Made by a program: the position numbers and the translations under genes. The notes under the pieces are model-generated. The model saw only the letters and a program-made list of their open reading frames with translations. It ran no database searches and had not been told where the DNA came from. This document shows, one piece after another, positions 1 through 5,097 of a stretch of 7,883 nucleotides of DNA (positions within the stretch are counted from its first letter, which is position 1; every line of letters begins with the position of its first letter). The stretch comes from Syntrophales bacterium (GTDB lineage Bacteria > Desulfobacterota > Syntrophia > Syntrophales > UBA2192). The stretch is from NCBI GenBank assembly GCA_025454095.1, contig JALOPC010000057.1, positions 1 to 7,883 of the forward strand, read 5' to 3'.

Positions 1-200
1 GCGTCCAGCAGCTGGCGCTTGCCTACGACCCCGAGTGCGAGATCCTCGTCCGGTTCACCGACCGGACCGGCCGGGTGCGCACGGAGAGGCTGCGCACCGG
101 CCCCGAGGGGAATGTCCCGAAGAAGGCGCACAAGATCGGGCTTCTCAACGACACGCTGCGAAACCTGCGGGTGGAGCGCCGGATGGCGCCCGTCGGGTGA
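1..200 (+). CDS. C-terminal end of an unrecognised protein (partial)
   Basis: An open frame runs from the window edge (first full codon at position 3) to a TGA at 198-200 and encodes 65 residues. The product begins VQQLALAYDPECEILVRF and ends RRMAPVG. It is charged and soluble-looking, with a likely beta strand (EILVRFTD) and an Arg/Lys-rich tail, and it has no membrane segment. Codon use, with G or C in most third positions, fits a real gene. The start lies outside the window, so length and family cannot be judged, and I recognise no domain. The gene converges with the small gene at 295-621. A run of G-tracts follows its stop codon directly. Confidence 0.6.
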   Translation, partial: VQQLALAYDPECEILVRFTDRTGRVRTERLRTGPEGNVPKKAHKIGLLNDTLRNLRVERRMAPVG

Positions 201-229
201 GGGGGATCGGGGAAGGGGGAGAAAGGGGG
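201..229 (+). other. Potential G-quadruplex tract in the convergent intergenic gap
   Basis: Immediately after the TGA at 198-200 there are four G-runs of five, four, five and five bases (201-205, 209-212, 215-219, 225-229), separated by loops of 3, 2 and 5 bases. This fits the canonical four-tract G-quadruplex pattern. It sits on the sense strand of the truncated gene, so it would be in that transcript's 3' end. It could slow polymerase or stabilise the RNA end between two convergent genes. The pattern is seen; the function is inference. Confidence 0.5.
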
Positions 230-244
230 ATTTGATTTTCCCCG
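225..244. terminator. Weak bidirectional hairpin between convergent genes
   Basis: A GGGGA / TCCCC inverted repeat (226-230 with 239-243) lies between the stop codons at 200 (+) and 295 (-). On the - strand the hairpin is followed by a C and a short TTT run; on the + strand no T-run follows. The position suits a shared terminator, but the stem is only about five base pairs and the loop is A/T-rich, so the call is tentative. Confidence 0.2.
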
Positions 245-294
245 GTCAAACGATGACTGGAGTGAAGCGTCTATCGGGGTCCGCGTCAACGGTC

Positions 295-621
295 CTAGCC
301 GTGGAAGCTCGTCACGTCGAAGTAGTAACGCAGCCGGGCCCCGTCGCTTGTCCGGATGACGAAGATCTCGTAGCTGCGCTTGCCCTCGTGCAGGCTCTCC
401 TGGGACTCGATGAGCCAGTCGCGGCTGCGCAGGCCGTGCAGGCTCGAGATGTAGGCGTACTGGTCGGCCAGGCCCTTGCGCCAGTCGCGGGCATGGATCA
501 CGACGGCGTGCTCCATGTCGATGCCGTCCCCGCCGGACCACTCCTCGTCCATCTCCATGGCGACGGCCTTGCTGATGCCCCGGCGCGGCTTTTTCTGCCT
601 GAACGTATCCAGAAGACCCAT
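295..621 (-). CDS. Small protein of unknown function (108 aa) behind a sigma-54 promoter
   Basis: I do not recognise this family. The product has 108 residues and starts MGLLDTFRQKKPRRG, with a basic N-terminus, no signal peptide and no membrane segment. The middle (residues 23-60) is acidic and aromatic with WSGGDGIDMEHAVVIHARDW. The end (81-106, SYEIFVIRTSDGARLRYYFD) looks like two adjacent beta strands. The frame is open further upstream to 669, but the ATG at 621 is preferred because GGGAGGTG lies 6 bases before it. The longer start would also put the start of translation upstream of most of the predicted transcript. A sigma-54 promoter (660-675) predicts a transcript start near 649, giving a short leader. 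The preceding gene ends at 711, so this gene probably has its own transcription. Likely cytoplasmic. Confidence 0.75.
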   Translation of the reverse strand: MGLLDTFRQKKPRRGISKAVAMEMDEEWSGGDGIDMEHAVVIHARDWRKGLADQYAYISSLHGLRSRDWLIESQESLHEGKRSYEIFVIRTSDGARLRYYFDVTSFHG

Positions 622-640
622 GCGGAACACCTCCCGTAGA

Positions 641-661
641 CACTGAATGCTCGAGTCAGTG
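641..661. repeat. Inverted repeat overlapping the promoter and leader of the 108-aa gene
   Basis: CACTGA (641-646) and TCAGTG (656-661) form a perfect 6-bp dyad with a 9-bp spacer containing CTCGAG. It overlaps the downstream edge of the -12 element and the predicted transcript start, and ends a few bases before the ribosome binding site. It could be an operator for a repressor or a leader hairpin that affects translation. There is no T-run to make it a terminator. Confidence 0.4.
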
Positions 662-675
662 CAAGACATGTGCCT
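660..675 (-). promoter_or_regulatory. Sigma-54 promoter (-24/-12) for the 108-aa gene
   Basis: On the - strand the site reads AGGCACATGTCTTGCA. Against the published sigma-54 consensus TGGCACGNNNNTTGCW it matches 10 of 12 specified bases, including the full GGCAC block, the full TTGCA block and exactly ten bases between GG and GC. The predicted start is about position 649, leaving a leader of roughly 28 bases before the ATG at 621. No competing sigma-70 pair stands out in this 89-base gap. Confidence 0.65.
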
Positions 676-710
676 TCCGGGATTCCTTCGGCGCTGCAGC
701 CCGGCGGCCC

Positions 711-1103
711 TCAGCGGATGACGATTTTCTTGTCCTGGAGGTAAAGGATCAGCAGCACCAGCAGGATGATGACGAGCACCGCGACGACCACGCCGCCGCC
801 GTCGCCTCCGGCCAGGACGCGCTCCGAGGCCCGGGCCATGAGGTGAACCTGTTCGTCGGACATCGACTGCAGGCGTTCGCGGGCCTCCCGGGGCGAGAGC
901 CCGTGGGCCTCGAGAGCCGATTGCACGATCTCCGTCTCGAGGGCCCGCTGGATGCGGTCGAGCTGCTCCCCCCGGGGCTTCCCCGGATCGGGCATCGAGG
1001 CGAGGCCCCCCACCATTCCCGCCAGGGCGGGGGATGTCAGGAAGGCCGTCAGGTAGCAGACAAACGCGACGGCGAGCAGCGGGTTTCTCAATCTCGTCAG
1101 CAC
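711..1103 (-). CDS. PA2779-family small membrane-anchored protein
   Basis: The 130-residue product resembles the PA2779 family of small exported proteins, whose role is unknown. It has a hydrophobic N-terminal segment ending SPALA (residues 8-28), probably a signal peptide or anchor. A charged helical middle follows, with the family-like core LDRIQRALETEIVQSAL and LSPREARERLQSMSDEQ (48-85). A GG-rich stretch (98-104) leads into a strong C-terminal membrane helix (VVVAVLVIILLVLLILYL), with a short basic tail KKIVIR. Both ends are therefore membrane-associated, with the middle in the periplasm. The start is GTG, supported by AGGAGGTGA a few bases upstream. The stop codon of the upstream B-repeat gene lies inside this ribosome binding site (12 bases between genes), so translation of the two is probably coupled. 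The family call is from memory of the pattern. Confidence 0.75.
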   Translation of the reverse strand: MLTRLRNPLLAVAFVCYLTAFLTSPALAGMVGGLASMPDPGKPRGEQLDRIQRALETEIVQSALEAHGLSPREARERLQSMSDEQVHLMARASERVLAGGDGGGVVVAVLVIILLVLLILYLQDKKIVIR

Positions 1104-1115
1104 GGTCTCACCTCC

Positions 1116-1421
1116 TCACCCCGCAGGGCGCTGCGGCGCCGCGGGAGTGTCTTTCCTGAACGTTGCGCGGATCGTGTGGTTTTCCGTGATGTTCGTGAAC
1201 ATGTACATGCTCACGGGACCGATCGAGACGCCGTCCACCTCGATGTCGCAGATCGCATACCCTTCCCAGGGGCGGATGACGAACATCTTGCTCAGGCCGT
1301 AGCCGACGGACAGCCGGGACGAGGGCAAGATGACGCCGCCGTGCCCGGAGGTGGCCGTGATGGTCATGACGGACCGCATGCGTCCCGTCTGATGGGTTGA
1401 CTCGTGCCTTGCCATGGTCAT
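1116..1421 (-). CDS. Solitary InlB-like B-repeat protein (101 aa)
   Basis: Residues from about 18 to 92 are a single B-repeat-like beta domain (InlB B-repeat / Flg_new_2 style), with the pattern TITATSGHGG, IRP, GVSIGPV and FTN...TIRATF. By hand alignment about 35 of 74 positions are identical to the C-terminal domain of the neighbouring protein at 1528-2364, so the two are paralogous. The product lacks the signal peptide, Fn3 and BACON domains of that neighbour. The N-terminus (MTMARHESTHQTG) is polar, so export is not evident. The start is uncertain: ATGs at 1421 and 1415 both have poor ribosome binding sites, and a later ATG at 1379 is possible. It is either a small gene made by duplication of the domain or an eroded remnant of a larger gene. 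The stop at 1116 overlaps the ribosome binding site of the PA2779-like gene. Confidence 0.6.
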   Translation of the reverse strand: MTMARHESTHQTGRMRSVMTITATSGHGGVILPSSRLSVGYGLSKMFVIRPWEGYAICDIEVDGVSIGPVSMYMFTNITENHTIRATFRKDTPAAPQRPAG

Positions 1422-1461
1422 GGGGTGGAGGATCCCTCGGTTGCGCCGCCGTGCGGAAACA

Positions 1462-1511
1462 TCCTCCCCGGGGAATAGAGGGGGCGTGAAACTGGAACTC
1501 CCCGGGGAGGA
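1462..1511. repeat. 13-bp inverted repeat built from two palindromes
   Basis: TCCTCCCCGGGGA (1462-1474) and TCCCCGGGGAGGA (1499-1511) are perfect reverse complements separated by 24 bases. Each arm also contains the self-complementary TCCCCGGGGA. The element fills much of the 106-base gap between the secreted-protein gene (stop at 1528) and the B-repeat gene (start at 1421). In RNA it can form one long stem or two small ones. No T-run follows on either strand, so it is not a classical terminator. It may protect mRNA ends or alter downstream expression in the operon. Confidence 0.55.
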
Positions 1512-1527
1512 ATCCGCTGTGCGAGCC

Positions 1528-2364
1528 TTAAAATTTCCTCTTGAACGTCGCGCTGATCGTCTGGCTGTTCTTCACGTTGGTGAAGGTGTACGACTTGACG
1601 GCGCCGACGGAGACGCCGTTCACCTTGACGTCGTAGATCCTGTAGAACCAGCCCGGCCGGATGGCGTACGTCTTGCTCGACCCGGAGGCGACCGTCGCCG
1701 TTCCCGAGGGCGAAATGGTGCCGCCGCTGCCCGCCGAGGCCGTGATGGTCACGGCGCTTGCCGTCGCCCCCTGCTGGCTGACCGTGAAGGCGTTGCCGGC
1801 GATCGAGAGGGTCGCCGATCTCGACGCGGCGGCCGTGTTGGCTGCCGCGGAATAGCCGACCGTCCCCGTCCCGGAGCCGCTCGATCCCGCTGTGACGCTC
1901 AGCCAGGAAGCGCTGCTCGACGCGCTCCACGCGCAGCCCGCCTGGGTGGTGACCGTCACGCTGCCCGTGGCCCCCGAGGATCCGACGGACTGGCTCGCCG
2001 GGGAAATCGAATAGGTGCATGCCGCCGCGGGCGGCGTGTAGGAAACCTCGCCGGAGTAGGCGCTTTCCCTGCCCGCCGAGTCGTAGGCCTTGCAGGCGAA
2101 GAAGTACGTGCGGCCCGTGACGAGGCCGCTGATGTTGACGCTCGTCCAGTTGCCCACATCGACCGTGCTGGAGTAGGTCCCGCTGGCCGTCCCGTAGCCT
2201 ACCCGGTAGCCCGACACGGCGGTCTCCGTGTTGGCGTCCCAGGCCAGGGTCACGTCGGCCGCGAGCGCCGGCGAGGCGAAGGGTGTCAGGATCGCCAGCG
2301 CAAGAAGGAAAAGCCGGAGGCCGACATGCGTTTTTCGAGGGGAGTGTGGTCTGTTCGTTGCCAT
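1528..2364 (-). CDS. Secreted Fn3-BACON-B-repeat protein (278 aa)
   Basis: This is an exported multi-domain beta protein with no visible catalytic site. Residues 1-35 form a signal peptide (basic HSPRKTH, hydrophobic LRLFLLALAIL, cleavage after ALA). Residues 37-111 are a fibronectin type III domain (VTLAWDANTETAVSGYRVGYG ... GRTYFFACKAYDSAGRES). Residues 116-200 are a BACON-type domain (CTYSISPASQSVGSSG, CAWSASSSASWLSV, LSIAGNAFTVSQQG). Residues 204-277 are an InlB-like B-repeat (VTITASAGSGGTISPSG ... YTFTNVKNSQTISATFK). Such domains usually mediate adhesion or polysaccharide or protein binding outside the cell. The ATG at 2364 has CAGGAG 7 bases upstream. A sigma-54 promoter at 2428-2443 precedes it with a leader of about 53 bases, and it probably heads a unit with the B-repeat and PA2779-like genes. 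The Ser/Thr/Gly/Ala-rich composition is typical of secreted proteins. The ligand is unknown. Confidence 0.85.
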   Translation of the reverse strand: MATNRPHSPRKTHVGLRLFLLALAILTPFASPALAADVTLAWDANTETAVSGYRVGYGTASGTYSSTVDVGNWTSVNISGLVTGRTYFFACKAYDSAGRESAYSGEVSYTPPAAACTYSISPASQSVGSSGATGSVTVTTQAGCAWSASSSASWLSVTAGSSGSGTGTVGYSAAANTAAASRSATLSIAGNAFTVSQQGATASAVTITASAGSGGTISPSGTATVASGSSKTYAIRPGWFYRIYDVKVNGVSVGAVKSYTFTNVKNSQTISATFKRKF

Positions 2365-2427
2365 GATTCGCTCCTGCAGGTTTTTGCGGGGACATCAGTC
2401 CGGTGATGCGCCTGCGCGGAGCATATA

Positions 2428-2443
2428 GGCAACGAGCATACCA
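2428..2443 (-). promoter_or_regulatory. Sigma-54 promoter for the secreted Fn3/BACON operon
   Basis: The - strand site is TGGTATGCTCGTTGCC: GG and GC are exactly ten bases apart, TGG and TTGC are intact, and 9 of 12 specified consensus bases match. The predicted transcript start is near 2417, about 53 bases before the ATG at 2364. The surrounding gap (2365-2624) is AT-rich compared with the rest of the window, which suits a regulatory region. I see no clear sigma-70 pair with proper spacing for this gene. Confidence 0.55.
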
Positions 2444-2624
2444 TCGGGGGTGAAAAGATTTTAAGCAACCGATTTTATTGATTATTATGCGACTGCGGCG
2501 GCGGCGGGAAGGTCGGAAAAGGCAGGTTTTGCTGAAGGGTGGGGCCTACACAAAACGGCGAATCATTTTTAAATTATTTGTAATTCCAGATACTTGTTAT
2601 GTATGTTTTTCCCTTCATCGTTCA

Positions 2625-2990
2625 CTACATCGCTGCGGGGGCATCGGCCTGACAAAGACGTTGAATGGCCTTGTGCAGTTCCTGAAAGGGGACCGGTTTG
2701 TAGAAGCAGGCGTGGGCGCCCGATTTTTCGAAATCGTTCACGTTGACATGCCCGGTCATCCCGATGATCCGGATGCGGGGATACTTTTCCCGTACCGTCC
2801 GGCACAGCTCGAAGCCCGTCATCTCCGGCATGACCGCATCGGTGATGACCACGTCGAAGGGGGCGGCCTCGAGCAGCCGAAGGGCCTTGAGGCCGTTTTC
2901 AGCCACGTCCGCTTCATAACCCGCCCGCACGAGGTAGAGCTTCAGGATTTCCGTCATGAACGGGTCGTCGTCTACAACCAGCACTCTCAT
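2625..2990 (-). CDS. Stand-alone response regulator receiver protein (CheY/Spo0F type)
   Basis: The 121-residue product is a complete single receiver domain with no output domain. The acidic pocket is D7-D8-D9 (VVDDDP), the phosphoacceptor is D51 (VVITDAVMPEMTGFE), the switch Thr is T79 (GMTG) and the conserved Lys is K97 followed by P98 (FYKPV). It would pass or drain phosphate in a relay, or bind a partner protein. It lies 178 bases downstream of the sigma-54 activator gene on the same strand, with its own strong sigma-54 promoter (3026-3041), so it may be a target of that activator. The ribosome binding site before the ATG at 2990 is weak (GGCGG close to the start). The partner kinase may be the one at 5040-6500, but this is inference. 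Confidence 0.88.
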   Translation of the reverse strand: MRVLVVDDDPFMTEILKLYLVRAGYEADVAENGLKALRLLEAAPFDVVITDAVMPEMTGFELCRTVREKYPRIRIIGMTGHVNVNDFEKSGAHACFYKPVPFQELHKAIQRLCQADAPAAM

Positions 2991-3025
2991 CCGCCGTCAC
3001 CGCGCATCTTGATGGGGGGTGGTAC

Positions 3026-3041
3026 AGCAAGGCCCGTACCA
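3026..3041 (-). promoter_or_regulatory. Strong sigma-54 promoter for the receiver-protein gene
   Basis: The - strand site is TGGTACGGGCCTTGCT. It matches 11 of the 12 specified bases of the TGGCACGNNNNTTGCW consensus; only the C of GGC is changed to T. Ten bases separate GG (-24) from GC (-12). The start is predicted near 3015, about 25 bases before the ATG at 2990. It lies in the non-coding gap after the sigma-54 activator gene and is the best match of the three such sites in the window. Confidence 0.75.
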
Positions 3042-3123
3042 TCTGCCCCGGCTTTTGCAAATCCTTGATTCCCCTCGCACTGTCTGCCGCGCCGCGCCGG
3101 ATGACGCTCGCGGCCCCCGCGCA

Positions 3124-3156
3124 TTGCGGAGGGTTTTCCCTTCAAGCCGTCCGCAA
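3124..3156. promoter_or_regulatory. Inverted repeat, candidate activator binding site upstream of the sigma-54 promoter
   Basis: TTGCGGA (3124-3130) and TCCGCAA (3150-3156) are perfect reverse complements with a 19-base spacer. They sit about 85-115 bases upstream of the -24 element at 3039-3040, a usual distance for an NtrC-type enhancer site. The dyad begins just after the activator gene's stop at 3169. A small AGGG/CCCT hairpin lies inside the spacer. It does not match the E. coli GlrR site pattern TGTC-N12-GACA, so the assignment is speculative. It could instead be a transcript-end hairpin for the upstream gene. Confidence 0.3.
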
Positions 3157-3168
3157 ACGCCTTCGACC

Positions 3169-4527
3169 TCAGTCCTTCCTGAAATCGAGCGGGTCGATGC
3201 GGTATTTCTCCAGCAGCTCGTAGAGGTCGGCCCGGTACTTGCCGGCCAGCTTGGCGGCCTGGCTGACGTTGCCCCGGCTGATCTTCAGGAGCTGGACCAG
3301 GTAATTGCGCTCGAAGTCCTGCTTGCTCTCCTTGAGGGGCTTGAAGGAGATCTTGTCGTCCGTCCGGCCCGGGACGATGATCAGGTCTTCGGGGATCACG
3401 TTTTCCGTCGACATGACCACGGCGCACTCGATCATGTTCTCGAGCTCCCGGACGTTGCCGGGCCAGGAATAGATCATGAGCTTCTGCATGGCGCCGGGCG
3501 AAAGGGACTTGACGGGCTTTTCGAGTTTCTGCGCCACCTTGGCCAGGAAATGCTCCACCAGCACCGGGATGTCCTCCTTGCGGTCCCTGAGCGGCGGCAC
3601 CTTGATCGGCACGACGTGGACGCGGTAGAAGAGGTCGCTGCGGAAGGTCCCCTTTTCGACCTCCTTGGCGATCTCCGTGTTCGACGCCGAGACGATCCGG
3701 ACGTCTACCTTCACCGTCCTGTGCGAGCCGAGGGGGTAGAACTCCTTTTCCTCGAGGGCCTTGAGGAGCTTGCCCTGCATGGACAGGGGGATCTCGGAGA
3801 TCTCGTCGAGGAAAATGATGCCCTTGTCGGCCTGGACGAAGAGCCCCTTCTTGCTCGCCACGGCGCCCGTGAAGGCCCCCTTCTCGAAACCGAAGAGCTC
3901 GCTCTCCAGCAGGGTGGCGGGGATGGCCGCGCAGTTGATGGCGACGAAGGGGTGGCCCCTGCGCTTGCTCAGCGTGTGCAGGGCCCGGGCCACCATCCCC
4001 TTTCCCGTGCCGCTCTCGCCGCTGATGAAGACGTTGGAGTCCGTCTCCGCGGCGAGCGCCACGGCGTCGAGGACCCGCTTCATGGCTTCGCTGTGCGCGA
4101 TGATGCTCGAGCCCTCCAGGTCGGCCCGCACGATGCTCCGCAGGCGCTTGACCTCCCGCGACAGGCTGGATTTTTCGATCGCGTTGCGGATCTGGACGAG
4201 CAGCTCGCGGTAGTCGAAGGGTTTGGTCAGGTAGCTGTACGCCCCCTCCTTCATGGCCTCGACGGCACTCTCGATCGTCCCGTAGGCCGTCAGGATGATC
4301 ACCGGCAGCTCGGGGTCGATGTCGCGGATGCTCTTCATCAGCTCGATGCCGCTGCCCTCGGCAAGCCGCAGGTCGAACAGGGCGATGTCGAAGGTCTCCT
4401 CCTCGAGCCGCTTCTTCGCCTCCCGGGCCTCGGAGGCCGCCGTGACGGCGTAGTGCTCCGATTCCAGGCGCATCTGCAGCACCTTGAGTACGCTCACGTC
4501 GTCATCGACGATCAGGATCCGTTCCAT
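3169..4527 (-). CDS. NtrC/GlrR-type sigma-54-dependent response regulator
   Basis: The 452-residue product has all three parts of the family. The receiver domain (1-118) has D8-D9-D10, phosphoacceptor D52, T80 and K102. The AAA+ sigma-54 interaction domain (about 138-368) has Walker A GESGTGKG (170-177), the sigma-54-contacting loop GAFTGA (217-222), Walker B IIFLDEI (237-243), the arginine-finger region FRSDLFYR (295-302) and sensor-II WPGNVREL (355-362). The Fis-like helix-turn-helix end (about 415-446) reads GNVSQAAKLAGKYRADLYEL. The end and the PLKESKQDFERNYLVQLL linker are strikingly like E. coli GlrR (QseF). Walker A ends GKG where GKE is usual, a minor change. The ATG at 4527 has GAGGG 7 bases upstream, and the gene starts 9 bases after the lipoprotein stop, so the two are one operon. 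It should activate sigma-54 promoters after phosphorylation by the kinase at 5040-6500. Confidence 0.93.
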   Translation of the reverse strand: MERILIVDDDVSVLKVLQMRLESEHYAVTAASEAREAKKRLEEETFDIALFDLRLAEGSGIELMKSIRDIDPELPVIILTAYGTIESAVEAMKEGAYSYLTKPFDYRELLVQIRNAIEKSSLSREVKRLRSIVRADLEGSSIIAHSEAMKRVLDAVALAAETDSNVFISGESGTGKGMVARALHTLSKRRGHPFVAINCAAIPATLLESELFGFEKGAFTGAVASKKGLFVQADKGIIFLDEISEIPLSMQGKLLKALEEKEFYPLGSHRTVKVDVRIVSASNTEIAKEVEKGTFRSDLFYRVHVVPIKVPPLRDRKEDIPVLVEHFLAKVAQKLEKPVKSLSPGAMQKLMIYSWPGNVRELENMIECAVVMSTENVIPEDLIIVPGRTDDKISFKPLKESKQDFERNYLVQLLKISRGNVSQAAKLAGKYRADLYELLEKYRIDPLDFRKD

Positions 4528-4536
4528 CGTGCGCCC

Positions 4537-5097
4537 TCACTTGCGCGGCGGCATGGTGCGCCGCTTTTCCTCGAGACTCCGGTCGATTTCCTTCATCTGC
4601 TCGATCTGCTTCTGCAGGGCATCGACCTGCTTTTCGAGCGCGTCGACCTGCCGCTTCAGGGCCGGCGCCCCCTTTTCGCGGTTCGCCAGTTCCTTCTCCC
4701 GGTTCGCCAGCTCCTTTTCCCGCATCGCCAGCTCCCCGAGGATCGCGATGAAGGTGTCCGCCGGCGCGCGGTGCGCACTGCGGGGATGCTCGGCGACGAG
4801 CTGCCGAAACGTCTCCAGGGCCTTGGCGTAGTCCTTCTTCGGGTTGCGCGGGTGGGCCTGGATGCAGCCGATCTTGAAAAGGCCGTCGTCTGCCGTTCTC
4901 GGGTAGAGCCGGTTGATCTCCCGATACTGGTCCGCCGCGGCGTCGAAATTCCCGGCCGCCAGCTGCTGGTCCGCCTGCCAGGCGTCCGGCCTGGCGAGCA
5001 GCCCCTGGACCCCGCCGCACCCGAGGATGCCGATCAGGATCAGGCAGGCAAGGAAAAGGTGAAGGTGCTTCCCTTCCCGAGTTCGCTTTCGGCCCAT
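4537..5097 (-). CDS. Coiled-coil lipoprotein between kinase and regulator (QseG-like position)
   Basis: The 186-residue product has a basic start (MGRKRTREGK), a hydrophobic segment (12-26) and a lipobox ILGC with lipidated Cys at 27. Residues about 40-115 look like tetratricopeptide-type helices (DQQLAAGNFDAAADQYREI, then YAKALETFRQLVAEHPRSA). Residues about 120-175 are a coiled coil made of REKELAN heptads and QVDALEKQVDALQKQ. The end (EIDRSLEEKR) resembles the end of E. coli QseG (DIERQLSTRK). In E. coli, QseG is an outer-membrane lipoprotein that contacts the kinase GlrK, so a similar role is inferred here. The ATG at 5097 is inside the kinase gene (58-base overlap) but has a strong GGAGGT 5 bases upstream, and no later start would keep the signal. 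The frame stays open far upstream across the kinase gene; that part is a shadow. Confidence 0.8.
   Translation of the reverse strand: MGRKRTREGKHLHLFLACLILIGILGCGGVQGLLARPDAWQADQQLAAGNFDAAADQYREINRLYPRTADDGLFKIGCIQAHPRNPKKDYAKALETFRQLVAEHPRSAHRAPADTFIAILGELAMREKELANREKELANREKGAPALKRQVDALEKQVDALQKQIEQMKEIDRSLEEKRRTMPPRK
4672..4734 (-). repeat. Three tandem 21-bp units encoding coiled-coil heptads
   Basis: Three imperfect direct copies of 21 bases (4672-4692, 4693-4713, 4714-4734) lie inside the lipoprotein gene. They share the core TCGCCAG and differ at a few positions each. Each encodes one heptad of the type (M/N)REKELA. Because the unit is a multiple of three, gain or loss of copies would change the length of the coiled coil by exact heptads without breaking the frame. 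Confidence 0.75.

Noticed and set aside
622..669. Longer start (669) for the 108-aa gene
   Set aside because: The extension overlaps the sigma-54 -12 element and the predicted transcript start, and the ATG at 621 has the good ribosome binding site.
1418..2395. 325-codon - strand frame overlapping the secreted Fn3/BACON gene
   Set aside because: Out of phase with the domain-bearing frame; the product is Arg/Gly/Gln/His-rich with no signal peptide or domain.
2444..2620. Cyclic-di-GMP-type riboswitch on the - strand (CAGCAAAACCTG resemblance)
   Set aside because: The conserved receptor segments and paired helices are absent, and the segment lies upstream of the predicted sigma-54 start, so it would not be in the transcript.
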